Below are positions 10,142-21,900 of a stretch of 35,922 nt of DNA, piece after piece; within the stretch, counting starts at the first letter, position 1; every line of letters starts with the position of its first letter. A program made the translations under genes and the position numbers. Source of the stretch: Apostichopus parvimensis (lineage: Eukaryota > Echinodermata > Holothuroidea > Aspidochirotida > Stichopodidae). The notes under the pieces were generated by a model that was not told where the DNA came from, did not search any database, and saw nothing but the letters and a program-made list of their open reading frames with translations. Where the stretch lies: the NCBI GenBank assembly GCA_000934455.1, contig KN890749.1, positions 1,679 to 37,600 of the forward strand. The letters run 5' to 3'.

Positions 10142-12640
10142 CAGGGCAGAGACCTACAAACTTACTTACATGTATGTTTCTTCATTCATCAAGTTACTAT
10201 ATGACTCAGAAATCTACAGAAGGCTTTAACAACTGTTTTCCCTGATCAAAATCATCTGGAAACAGATATACATCATATGTGACATTCCAGATCCCCTCTA
10301 AGCACTACCAGGTTAATCAAATAGAGAACCACAAACCAAGCGACTATCTCTTCAATCTCATAGAAAAGGGAGAACGATGTAGCCAGATGCTGGCATTCCA
10401 CTTGATCACATTACCTGATCTCACAAGCCGCAAAGAACATACCTGAATTAATACTGAGGGCATTGCTCACATCCAAGGATAACAACCAATGGAACATTCC
10501 TAATCCGAACAAAATCTACTACCCCGTTCCAACACAAATGGTAGAAGTACGAAATTATGGGAAAAGTTTACCAAATTTGCTTTTTTTCGCTGATTTCATT
10601 CTATCATCAAGTAAGCCTTTTAGAACACTCCAGAAATTAATTCTTCCACAAGGTTACAAATCCAGCTCCCCTATCACAACAGGAATAAGTTTTACAGATT
10701 AATGAGATGGTTACAGATTTGGTATTATTCAAGATTTGCTGATAAAGAATTTCTCAGATCTATGGTGAATAACTGAAGCTGGCTTTAATCGACCAGTTAT
10801 CATTCCTAACTGGCTGCCACAACGTGCATAAAAATATAGATTGAATGGAAAGCCATAAAAAATTGCTCAGGCAAGCTGATCAGCTTTGGATTTGATGAGT
10901 ATGCATGAATACTTCATGAGGAGTCTGTGAAAATGGCAGAATCACCTTACATTACTTGTACATAAAAGCTCCGGCTAAATCTGTCTAAATCTTTCCAAGG
11001 TCTCTCTCCTGGCATAGAGAAAGCCAAAAAAAATGTCATGCCTCGGCACTACTGCGGGTTGACTCATTTACATTCAGTATATTATGGGCAATGAATCAGA
11101 CTAAATAACAAAATTTAAGAAGCCACTGTGGAGTGACTGTGTACCTGATATATATATATATATATATATTGATATATTAACAGCGAACCAAGATTTCAAA
11201 CAGTGAGCTAGTAAATAACAGACAAATACTTCTGTCTGCAATTAATTCATAGGAGTATCATTGGCTCACACTGTAACTTCCACCTTGACACAAAATCAAA
11301 TTGGAGAATTTTCTAAATAGCCTGCAGAACAGACGTTATGTTTTGCTTTTCATGCCCTGGAGTCACACTACTATAGGCCTAACCAGGCTTAACATTCTGC
11401 AACATGGGCTCTCAGCCACGAACTCCCAAAGGGGGTCTGTGGCAACATTTCTACCAATTATTAGAAACATATATATCTGATCTTTCTTTGCTAGTTTACC
11501 TTAATATAAATATTGTGCCTAGAAGGCAGTTAGTTTACATGATGCTATAGGAAACCTCATACAGTAGTCTACAGTATGCGTAAATAAGTTGAAGGGCTAG
11601 TGCAGGGTTTAATAATGCATTTCACATCAGGTGGCAATCCAATTAACAAGTTAAGTCCAATTTTGGATGTTAGCAATTTCCAAGTCCATTTCAGATGGGA
11701 CAGTAGATTGCTCCTGCAGGGAAAGAAAACACAACTAAAAAGAGGTCAACATGACAGTTCAAATCAAATTTCTAAAAAGTCGCATTCCTAATTTGGCAAA
11801 ATTCTAGGCCTTTTCCAGCACAACTGATGCACATTTTTAGTTTTTACACATACATGAACATTTTGTACCTATAAAGCCATTTTGAACAGACTTCAGTGGC
11901 TTTAAAGGCATAGCATCTGGTAATTTAGTGAACATATTACTTTGATCAAATGACTAAACATTTGTTGGTCATTTGAAAGTATTCTCAAAGAGTAATCAGT
12001 ACATTCAAGAGCAAATTTTTACTTTTGTTCATTACAAAAGTTTTTCCGTCTTCAAATGTTCCGTACATCTAACACCAACAGATCTAATTTTTCAGTCTGT
12101 TGGTACGCTCTGATTTATTTAGTCTTTCCACCTTCCACAAGAAACGTATAAAGGGATCATATCTTGACCACCTACTTTTACAAGTTAGGCACAGATGCAA
12201 ATGGTCATCTTATCGGTTAATGTGTTGTTGTTACCGTCTAAAATCGTAAAGAAATCATGGAGATATTTGAGTGTTATCTTTACGATACACCTTAAGCTAA
12301 TCGCACCAACAGATAAACATGTTTTGAGAAAGCAATGAAGTAGATTAGTTGCTGTTAATCAATTCCTTAATCAGTTGTTAGATCACCTGAATCAACTGTT
12401 AAATGATCAATGCTAAACAATGCTCACACTAGTGTACATGTTGATCTACAAGTTTCAGAAGTTATTTCAATCCATCAGATGCAGCAGTAAAGTACACAGG
12501 CTCTTAGTGCAGAACAAGATGCATAACTTGGGATCTTTCTGCATTGAAAGATACATTGACAGGCAAACACTACAACTGCCCATTTCAAGTTACAAATCCT
12601 GACAAACTAACTTTCACAATATTTCAACGCAAAAACTTAA
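10142..12640. other. Non-coding sequence with a TA microsatellite
   Basis: A (TA)n run lies at about 11150-11169. A donor-like CAG|GTATGT occurs on the minus strand near 10438-10446, but the upstream sequence lacks a strong acceptor. The frames of 60-79 residues here are unconvincing. Confidence 0.5.
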
Positions 12641-12654
12641 GTTAAACGCTGTTG

Positions 12655-13311
12655 TGACAACACCCACCAAAAAAACCACAAAGACCCCACTACTTGGATA
12701 AAAAACAGAAAGAAACTCACTGACCGACATATAGAAAGAAGAAAAAAAGAACGAAAGAAAATTTATTAAGCAAGCACAGACATAAAGAAAAGAACTAACC
12801 AGCAAGCAATCATACATACAGCAACCATAGGGACCGTCCTGCATACATACCTATCAAGGAAGCATGCATGGGTGGAGGAAGGAGGGAGAAAAAAGAATGA
12901 AAGAAACAAACGCAGACTGAATAGACAGGAAACACAAGTAACAAACAAAGAAAGAAAAAGAAACTAACATACAGAATGGAGCCGAACCAACCCAGCAACC
13001 AACGGAAGCCCAAAATTGCAAAAACCAAAGCAATTGAACAAAAACGAAAGCAAGCAATCCCAAAAGGCCAAAGAAAAAGGGAAGCCCAAAACAACACAAA
13101 AACTAACCAAAAAACGGAAAAAAAGGAAAAGAAGAACAACAAAAAACAAGTTTAATAAAAAAACCAAAAAAAATAAGAAAAAGCAAAGGCCAACAAAAAA
13201 AAAAATAAAAAAAGGCAAAAAACCTTAAAAAAAAAGAAAAAAAACCAACAACCCCCTTCCTAAACCCAAAAAACTAATAACAAAAACCCAAAAAAAAAAA
13301 CCCCTTTTTCC
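12655..13311. repeat. T-depleted A-rich low-complexity tract
   Basis: For about 650 bp the plus strand is dominated by A with C and G and very little T, in a degenerate mixture of GAAA-, CAAA-, ACCA- and AAAC-like words. Complexity falls toward 13100-13300, which is nearly A-runs broken by single C or G, and ends with runs such as AAACCCCTTTTT. Complete lack of stops in several frames follows from the composition: the plus strand yields a Lys-rich 70-residue frame and the minus strand Phe/Leu-rich frames of up to 110. None of these is a credible protein. It is either a decayed simple repeat or an assembly region with poor consensus. Confidence 0.85.
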
Positions 13312-14153
13312 ATTCCTACTTCCAATTTTCTCACCCTTGCTTGCCTAAAAGATAGTGTAACTTATATTGTCAGCACGCTTCTGAACAACTGACGTCTGAT
13401 AATCATGACAATATCCTGTCAACTGTTGATTTGTTAGAATCGCAAAAGCTATGGATCGCAGTTCCACCGATAATAGCCCAAATAAAAACACCTTTTGTTG
13501 TAGTTTGTCTATGTTTTAACTGTCTTTGTACTCTATGAGACTGAGTCATCATAATCATCACACATTGAGGCACTTTATCAAACTTTTACCAACTACATCA
13601 TGCTTACAACTGACATTTCATTTCCTTACAATTTTATTAATTTATTAAATTTCTTTTTCTTTACTCCACCGATATAAAGTAAAATGACAATGAGTCACAG
13701 ACTATGACAGAGCACAGAATAATTTAGACCGATATAAGAAAGTGAATAAGTAACTTATCGGAAGACTTTGTGCTACTGTACATAAATGATTATTCTCAGA
13801 ACCAAAGTGCAATGTGTATGAAAAACTGACACAAATTAAAAAAAAAAGAAATTCATGTTTTCACCAAGTTTGACTAGAACTCTATTCAGTTTTCTTCACT
13901 TTTTTTTTTGGCTTTTCTTTTCTTTTATTTTTTCTTTTCTTTTCTTTTTTAAGTTGTGACTTTTTGCTTAAATAAGATCCAGGAATGTTTACAAAAACTT
14001 GTAAAATTGTGCAAACTGTTTTAAGAATGTGACTTTAAACTTCATTTGGGAAGATGCTGCTATATAGACTAACTTCCCTTGGCAAGAAACAATATGAGGA
14101 ACTTTAAGAGACCTGTGCATTGGAAGCATACCATGCATACATGTTTATGTACT
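13312..14153. other. Non-coding sequence with a TTTTC microsatellite
   Basis: A T-rich run with TTTTC/TTTTCTTTTC units lies at about 13901-13951. A 10-nt minus-strand interval near 13336-13345 is bounded by splice-like signals, but it is too short to support. Nothing else is recognised. Confidence 0.5.
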
Positions 14154-14460
14154 CAGGGCTCGACGCAACCGCTATCCCGCTGGCCCGAGGCCAGTGATTT
14201 TTGCGCTGGGATAGTTAAATTACTGCATTGCTAGTCCTCCAGGCCAGTTGAATTTTGCCACGGCACGAAATTGAAATTGTTTTCGTGAAAACTGATGTTC
14301 GTGAATAACTATTTGTTTGCAAATTCCAAACTGCCCGATCAACAAACATCAAACATCTTCGCTGTGACTTTCATTAGGCACCAAAAACTCCAGTTCCGCG
14401 ATATGAGCGTCACTCACCCGGCCGCGAGATTGAAATGAACGAACGTTGTAAACAGTATAA
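14154..14460. mobile_element. Possible hAT-like element terminus (one end only)
   Basis: At 14154 the sequence begins CAGGGCTCGACGC, which resembles the ends of some hAT elements, and composition changes abruptly to a GC- and CpG-richer block through about 14460. The 8 bp just outside the end are TATGTACT. I did not find a matching inverted end (…GAGCCCTG) followed by TATGTACT downstream, so this would be a truncated or heavily diverged copy. The 129-residue frame starting at 14463 has no transposase motif I can name. Confidence 0.3.
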
Positions 14461-15910
14461 TTTTGCATCATATGAATGACGTCATATCTACCGTATCTTA
14501 CACCAACGAGATCATGTCACTCTCTTGTATGAACATAACACGTAGGTCCACGAGGTACAGAAATTTGAACTTTTGGGCTTTGTCATTTTTTGGCTGTTTT
14601 TGTCTTTTGATTTGTCGATCGGAGAATTCTAAAATTGAAGGAAGGGAAAACAAACCCTGCATTTTAATGACAGTGCGGGATGTGCATGGTGGCTTAACCA
14701 AGGAAATACTGTCTACAATCTGCTTCTTGATTTACAAAAAACCATCTTCCCATATCACAGAGATATTTCATTTCATAAATGATAAAAATGGAATGTTTAA
14801 AAACAATTTCCCCTTTACCATATTCAATAAGATATTTCATCACTCTTTGTAAAGTGATTTCCTGACAGGTTGGCATGAAGAGGTTTTTTCACTCAAATTA
14901 TTTAACGTATTAAACCGTCTAAACCACGCAAATGCAATCAGGTTTCTGAAAGGCATGACACAAATGTTTATAAGAAATGAAGGTAAAATGAAAAAAAAAT
15001 TAAAGTTCCATGTACAGTACACATTTGAGAGTGAACATTCTGTCAAATAACGTTAAATATTTAAATGTAGAGACACTGGTGGAAGATTGTTTATGTAAAT
15101 TGGGGGCAGTGTGTGAGGAAATAGATGACGATGACATCCAGATATGAAAGTTAAGTAGGTTGGGTGACTCTAATTTATTCCCTTATCAATAATGTATAAA
15201 CATTGTATACCTAAAGAATGTATTCATACACAGAACATTTCAACTGTGTACACCACAGTAGAGATTTGTGGTCTATAAAGTCTTAACTGTCTTTAGACAA
15301 TAAAATGAATGCACACATTGTATCAGAAGGTAAGTATCAGAAGGTTAACTGATTTTTATTAATGTCTTTTCTCTCTTCCTTTTTTAAATCAATTGACAAA
15401 GTGTCAATGTAATTTACCTTACTTGGGGATAAATCAGTCACTTTTTATATATTTAATAAAACCCATCACATGTAGATACTGTCAAACCTCACTATGCTGT
15501 AAATTAGACATTACCAGCTAAACCTCTGATGAGCAAAACTTGACATGATTGCAAGATATATATTCATTGTACTGTCTAGCTAGATATGCATGTGAGACCT
15601 GAACAAACCCCAAACTTGCCATAAATGTTGTTGTAAGCTAGATAGAAAGAAGTGCATATGTATAGGACGCATGTAAGAGAGGAACAAAGTGAATATTAAA
15701 ACTTATATCTGAATGCTAGGAACATGAAATAGCAATTTCAAATCGTGTTAAGAACATAATTTTGAGATTGTCGCAAGTCGATAACACTCTCTTATAATAG
15801 AGTCTGGCTATTGCCAGAATGCAATTGCCAGAATGCAATGCAATAGCCCGCTGAAAATAAAAACAGTGCTAGATACTGTAGCTTTGAAGGGAAAATTGAG
15901 AGGGGGAGGG
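14461..15910. other. Non-coding sequence, no gene recognised
   Basis: Apart from a weak micro-exon-like signal at 15297-15329 (plus strand; see findings) and a small duplication of GCCAGAATGCAAT near 15814-15840, I see nothing. Minus-strand frames at 14498-14701, 14694-14876 and 14840-15046 overlap one another and have no domain or splice support. Confidence 0.45.
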
Positions 15911-16060
15911 AAGGGTGTACAATGTAGTGCATGGGTTACAAGGGAGGTGGAAGGGTGTACAATGTAGTGCATGGGCTACAAGGGGGATGGAAGGGTATAC
16001 ACTGTAGTGCATGGCTACAAGGGGGATGGAAGGGTATATTGTAATGCATGGTCAACAAGG
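15911..16060. repeat. 40-bp minisatellite, about 3.8 copies
   Basis: Units start AAGGGTGTAC or AAGGGTATAC at 15911, 15951, 15991 and 16030. The first two are 40 bp, the third 39 bp, and the last is truncated (about 31 bp). The shared core is TGTAGTGCATGG followed by CTACAAGGG. The plus strand of the array is G-rich with AGGGGG runs. Copies accumulate indels toward the right end, so it is older or more degraded than the 33-bp array at 10 kb. Confidence 0.92.
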
Positions 16061-16847
16061 TTATTATATACACACAAGTTATTGTTTATGTGCAAGTTAC
16101 AATTGAGACCGGTTAAATGCAGAATGCACAAATCTGTAACAGTAAATGCTTTGGTTAAACAACTGCTCTGGAGTGTGTTGAAGTCAATCAAAAAGTTATA
16201 AAGCAAGTTTATCATCTAACATCCATACACAGTGTGTGTTGCCATCAGTTCTTCACATTGATTAAAAGTCTATCCCCCTCATGATCAGACTTTCAGACCA
16301 GTAGTAGAAGATAAGCGGTGTAGCATGATTGATGTCATGCCAGTATCTAGCTGCACCCTCATGCTCATTGAAACATTCTGAAGGCAAGGCCCCATCCATC
16401 AAATCTTAATGCATTTTTGATCATAACATCCCTCACACATGTGTACAATGGGCACTATTTGCAAGGGCTCTAAATTTCTCGAGCTGTCATGCCAGTCAAC
16501 ACGTAAAATATATGGAATATATGCGCAGCACATTCATGTGAAATGATTGATTTGTCGGGAGCAACACTTATAAACTCTCTACTAACTATAACATCTCCCT
16601 TAAAACAAATTGCTGAGGAAAATGATAATCACTCCTTTGGGTTCAAAGAACACAACACCTTGTAACAGAAATAACCCCTCAAAACTCAAGTTGTGATGAA
16701 ATCAATCAAACTGTTGGAAAATTCTTGAACTAGGGAGTTTGAAGTACACTTCCACACATTTAGTTTCATTTTTAATGCTAGTCTGTTCCTTCAATCATAA
16801 AACTTGAGAGTCTAAGAGAGTGATAGTAAAGAACTGGATAAGCTTAC
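16061..16847 (-). other. Intronic sequence downstream of the coding exon
   Basis: On the minus strand this follows directly after the donor GTAAGC at 16847-16842 and should be the start of the intron. The frame of the coding exon runs on for 11 codons past the donor before a stop, which is read-through into the intron. No further exon is recognised in this stretch. Confidence 0.6.
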
Positions 16848-17057
16848 CTTCATTGCCAGTTTCATCAAACTGGGATGCATAATCATCAACCTTAAGGCCT
16901 GCTTCTTCAATTCTACCAGGCGATTGTTGCATCTCTCACACCATACTCCAACCTCTGAAATCCTGTTGCCAGAATTAAATTCTTCACTTCCAGGTCCATC
17001 TCCGTCCAATCTCTGTCCTGGCAGAGGAAGTTGTGACCTTTGACCGGCATAATCCAT
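16848..17057 (-). CDS. First coding exon of an unrecognised protein
   Basis: The frame opens with ATG at 17057 in good context (A at -3, G at +4). An in-frame TAA lies 9 nt upstream, so the start is well fixed. It encodes 70 residues and ends exactly at a consensus donor AAG|GTAAGC, phase 0. Residues 1-30 are a low-complexity acidic, Gly/Pro-rich tail beginning MDYAGQRSQLPLPG. Residues 31-70 are more structured: WC at 39-40 and C43 form a C-x-x-C pair (WCERC), followed by a Leu/Lys-rich segment (NNRLVELKKQALRLM) that should be an amphipathic helix. A single CxxC is not enough to claim a zinc site. No signal peptide is visible. I do not recognise the family; a cytoplasmic, possibly helical or coiled-coil protein is a guess. 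The rest of the gene must lie at lower coordinates. Confidence 0.8.
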
Positions 17058-17110
17058 ATTTATTTACGTTCTTTAGACCAGTGATTCCAAAACATTTCTT
17101 TCTTCAACTA
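17058..17110 (-). other. 5' UTR part of the same exon
   Basis: On the minus strand a pyrimidine-rich tract and CAG (TTTCTTTTTCATGTTCACAG, ending at 17111) make a strong 3' splice site. The exon therefore begins at 17110 with TAGTTGAAG and runs 53 nt to the ATG. This means the gene has at least one upstream non-coding exon at higher coordinates. The UTR contains stops in the coding frame and no upstream ATG in frame. Confidence 0.72.
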
Positions 17111-18780
17111 CTGTGAACATGAAAAAGAAATTATATAAGGAACCGTTAGCAGTAAGAAGATGGCAATCTTTTATACACACTGAAGGTACACACACAAAAA
17201 AAAACAGAAACAAAAATAAAATAACCATAATCAATACAGCAAAGCCATTAATATATTTGGCAAGTAAGACAAATTCAAGACATTATGACACTCTTGTCTT
17301 GTCCATCCCTTTTTGTCCCTCTTTTGGAATTGTTTAAGGTTTTCTTTGTTTCATCTTGAAACTTTCAAGAAAGTCACCTAGAACCTCAACAAAGGCAATG
17401 ATTCAGAATTTGTTCATGCCCTTTCTCTCTTTGTGAAAATTTTTCAGGTTTCCTTGTTTTTCATCTTGAAACTATCAAGAAATTGCCCAGAAACTCAAGA
17501 AAAGTACACTACCCAGTCCCATGCTAGGCTCTACTGCAGGGTTGCACAGCTAAAGAAAAAAACTCTTTTGTTTTAACTTCCTGTACCGTCCGAACCTTCA
17601 ATTTAATTAAACAGTGTGACTTAAAATATAGCTGCTGATGTCAACAAATATGAAAATCAATTTCAACAAGATTCCAGCAAATCCACATTTCTTTCATGCC
17701 TCTTCAAAGTAAAGCATTTCACACTTTTTGGTCCTTAAAAGAGCTATCCTGAACTTTATGGTATTGCTCTGCAAGCTGCCAATGGACAATTTATTGGAAA
17801 CCCTATCTGCACATACAAATTGCCCATAGCAGGGCTGGAAGACAGATGTAATAGATACCCCTGGCAACCAGGTTTTTAATTGCAAACAGTGTAGAAATAA
17901 ATTATCAACATATAAGAGATTTACAGGAGACAGTTTAAACAGGAAACTTCCCGTGCATGAAATAACCTGCCATTATTCAGACAACAGAAGCATCAAATAG
18001 TTAATATTAAGTCACAGGGTATGACGTGATAGTGAAGTGATAAACAGCAACATTTTGTCATATTAAAGGGGTTTTCTTTTAGACTGACTAACAATGATTT
18101 CTTTTACATAATAGACTTCTAAGCAATACTCTACCATCTTCTTACAGTTAAATATGATGTCATTTTTCTTTCCATTGAACAATTTTTCCTCAAAGCTGAA
18201 CAAACAATACCTCCATTTAAACAAAAATAATATGGTTTGTAGGGCCCATAAATCATATCAAAGGAACGGTCAGAAACATTACATTAATTTTGTGGGAAAC
18301 AAAACATTCTTCACTGGACTAAATCATTTATAATTCTCAAATTAGAAACAGTCAAATGATTCTCAGTTGCATTGAGGGAGAATTCCAAGTGTCTGTAAAA
18401 TATTACATGATTTGGTCAGAATATTGAAAAGTTATGCAAATGCCAAATGCAGCTTAAAATAAAGAACTAAACAAAGTAAATAACTTTTAAAGTTTAAAGT
18501 TCAAAGTTAAAAAAAAGTCTAAGTCTTGTTGAAGTATTCATTCTAGCAAAGAATGAAACACCAGAGATAGGAAGGATTTCCCGTAACAATGTGAGAGAAA
18601 TGCATTTCTGGCCCAAGGTTTAATGGTTCTAATTGGGTCAGTGTCTCCATATGACTGGCGTTAAATATAGTGTCAGTTTGTGTGTTGTAACTTCAAGATA
18701 AGATAACTACCACAACAAACTATTAAACATGCTTCAATTGCATAGTATGCTATGTTTACTACTCCGTAAGTCTTTTCATG
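17111..18780. other. Probable intron with a diverged 110-bp tandem duplication
   Basis: Just upstream of the exon on the minus strand, so likely intron 1. At about 17339-17398 and 17449-17508 two diverged copies of a roughly 60-bp segment (sharing CATCTTGAAACT and TCAAGAAA) lie 110 bp apart. No other feature is recognised. Confidence 0.5.
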
Positions 18781-18790
18781 ACAGAAAATG

Positions 18791-18938
18791 CTACAATAAA
18801 TCGTGTATAACCAATTGCTAAATGTTGGCCTATTCTCTAGTGTAAAGATAGAAATAATGTTACAATATATCGAGTATAACAAATTGCTAAATGTTGGCCT
18901 ATTCTCTAGTGCATATCGATAGAAATAATGTTACAATA
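18791..18938. repeat. Tandem duplication, about 70-bp unit, two copies
   Basis: Two adjacent copies share TACAATA, GTATAAC, AATTGCTAAATGTTGG, CCTATTCTCTAGTG and GATAGAAATAATG in the same order. The offset is 69 bp in the first half and 71 bp in the second, due to a 2-bp difference after CTCTAGTG. The copies are about 90% alike. No function can be assigned. Confidence 0.85.
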
Positions 18939-21900
18939 CATGTTCTATTAATATAAAAATGAACAGATAAATTTAAATCAGGTTCTACCTCAATGGTATA
19001 TGAAACCCAGAAATATTGTCCAACATCTTACTGACAATTGACATTGCTTGAATGCTACTGAAAAAGGTCTACACTCTAGCTCTCTTCAAGCTGTTATTAT
19101 GCTTCGACAACAACATTGTCAGAATAATATATGACTTTTACATCTTGCTATAATGGCATAAAGTACCAGACTAATGTACATTCAAATGCAAACAGCACAT
19201 CCTGTGCATATGACTCAGCAGTAGTGTCATTTAACTTGTACAATATGAAACAGTATTTCTTTATTCAAACATATATATACTCTGTGAGGCATATAATATA
19301 TAATGTAAAAGAAATTCAAAATTGAAACATTATTTCAGCAATATTGCTACAAGGAAAAATGTAAAATACCATGATAAGAAATAGTTAATGGTGTTTTTTA
19401 AGTGCTTTGTCACAATTTTTGATGCAATATTTTGAAGAATAACTCATAATAAAGGTTGCTATGAGAAACGTGATATTGAGAAAATAGATCTGCCTTTGGC
19501 TGTCACGTAGACAGATATGAGATTTAAACATTTAAATTGTCCGAGGAGGCTGACAAACCAGGACGTAATGATCTTCTCTTGTTTTGTGTTGGTGCAAGTG
19601 ACTGCAGACTCGCTTCTAGCTCTTTATTTCTCATGTTCTTCAACCGCCTCAGAGACTTTCAATCAGTCAAAAGGAGTCATTGTTCAGATGTCTCAATAGA
19701 ATCTCTCACAACAACACACAAACCAACACAACTTATTCTTCGGCTATAACATTGCTTCAAGCAAATCCTGTTTTTCAGTGGACACAGGTGATTATCCCTG
19801 TAACTGCAATAAAGAGCTGGGAATGCTCCAGAGTGTGAAAAGGTAATCAGAAACACCAAAGCATCTTGTTAACCACCAAAAGATGTTTGTTCCAATGAAG
19901 ATCAACAACAAAAAGAGGAAGATACCCAATGACCTCCCTCAGACCAGTTTAGAGGAGTCAGTCTGGGGAGGAGGAGGATTGCCAATTGTCCATCACTGAT
20001 TGTATCGAAAGCACAACACAGAGGATTAACGGCAAGGCTTTCTGTATTAACGCAAGGCTTTCTGTAAAAGGTTGTTTGTTTTGAACAGGTGCTTCTCTCT
20101 TCAAATTGTTAATGACTGATGCTGCTGCACTTCTCTATTCTTTGTCACCTTTTTCCATCTTTCTCCTTTTCTTTCAATAAGATTTTCAAACTAGACTCTA
20201 GTCTGTCTGTACAGTACTACATGTCCTCGTACAGCACGGTAATTTGATCTTCTTTTCATCTTGGAATGTGTCAATTTGAGCAGCAAGAACATCCACAAGA
20301 TTATTGCATGATATGTAAAAATCAAGACATGCAAACACCATTCATACTGAACTTTGTGAATTGGAAATTAAAAAACATGGCCTACTTTGAAGTGAAAATT
20401 CAAATCAAGAAAATGGGGACTTAACACACTGAATGTGCATTGTGTAAAGTATCACTATGTAATGTCAATCATAATGTAGTTCATAACAATGTTAAGACTA
20501 AAATGTTATGACAAAGAATGGTTAAATACATGTAGATTGGAACAAAAAAGCACAGTATCACAAAACAATGCATTGTTGACCAAAAGCATAATTACTGCGA
20601 CTTGGCTTCAAGAGCAGTTTAATTATATTCTAGCATATAAAACCAAACCTGAATTCAAGCACTATGTCACAGATATAAATTCTGCAGTTCACCTTTTGAA
20701 TCGAACCAGCCTGATCCAGCAGAGAAACTGTCAAAAACTATTAAGTTTTTCTAAAAGTAGACTGAATCTCTAAAGCTAGTGCAAGACATATATATGGCAA
20801 TTATATGTGACTTCTTGCAAGCTCAATAAATAAACCCATTTCTTGAGTGCACAGACATAGCACAAATTTTTAAGTAAGGAATCTTACACCTTGATAACAA
20901 GTTTATAACGAACGGATTAAAACATCAGAAACCAAGAGTGTAGACCTGAAGCTATTGCCAGGTGTTCACACTAAGCTGGTGAAGTGTTAATCTAATCACT
21001 GGTACAGCAAATGCCTCACTTACCGCAAATTTCTCAGACTGGTGGTGGTGATCTAAGCAACGTCATGCACCAGGCAGCAACTAAAGCAATGCTAAATTAG
21101 TCTTAATTGTTGTCATCGAGCTTGCATTTGAAAAAAATTCAAATAGAAGATTGATATATAACGATATATAAATATACCCATGTTATATATAACAAAGATA
21201 AAACCAAAGCAGCACAGATGGACCAATCTAGAACAAAAGACCAGGTTTGATATCATCCAGTCTATACAATATACTAACAACCCTGGAATGCGATAGCTCT
21301 ACGGAGACATATGTGACTGAATAAGATGCATGCTGTGACTGAAGAGTAGCTGTACTTTTTTTTTTTACTGAGTCATGACAAAAGTTCTTACCAAGTTCTT
21401 TCCTTGGTTGGTTTAGAATTTAAAATACCACCTACCCTTGATTGTTTTAGACATAAAACTATGAGGCCTTTGTATTAAACAGCAGGTCGTAAACACTGGA
21501 GGGATAAACACAGACAGTGTGTGATGATTATTCACCATTTAATGTTCAACTGTTTGTTAATATCACTTGATACTGACCTCAAACAGAATTGTGTTTGACA
21601 TCTAATTTATTTTCAAACTACATAAAATTCCATTTTAATCAGGCTTGATTGATTGCTTTTCATTATAGCATTCTAAGAGCTGTTAAGAGTGAGAGGAGAG
21701 AACAGAGAGGATGAAGGAAAGGTGGTAGGTGCTAAAACTTTCACTCTGATACATGCTTGATGGTGTCAACTGAAGTGTCTCAGTATGAAGACACAGGTTT
21801 CTGTCTTTCTGATGTCTACATAAATAGTACAGTATCCAATACCACCAGGGGCATTGATCCAGAATTGAAGGGGCAAACTTATTATCCATGAATGGCATAT

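Noticed and set aside
12810..13228. Phe/Leu-rich minus-strand frames and a Lys-rich plus-strand frame
   Set aside because: They are translations of a low-complexity A-rich tract with almost no T, where stops are absent for compositional reasons.
14463..14852. 129-residue plus-strand open frame after the hAT-like end
   Set aside because: I looked for a hAT dimerisation domain or BED finger and saw neither; a minus-strand frame overlaps it.
15521..15545. CTGATGAG on the plus strand as a second hammerhead core
   Set aside because: No paired stem II and no GAAA follow, so the core is incomplete.
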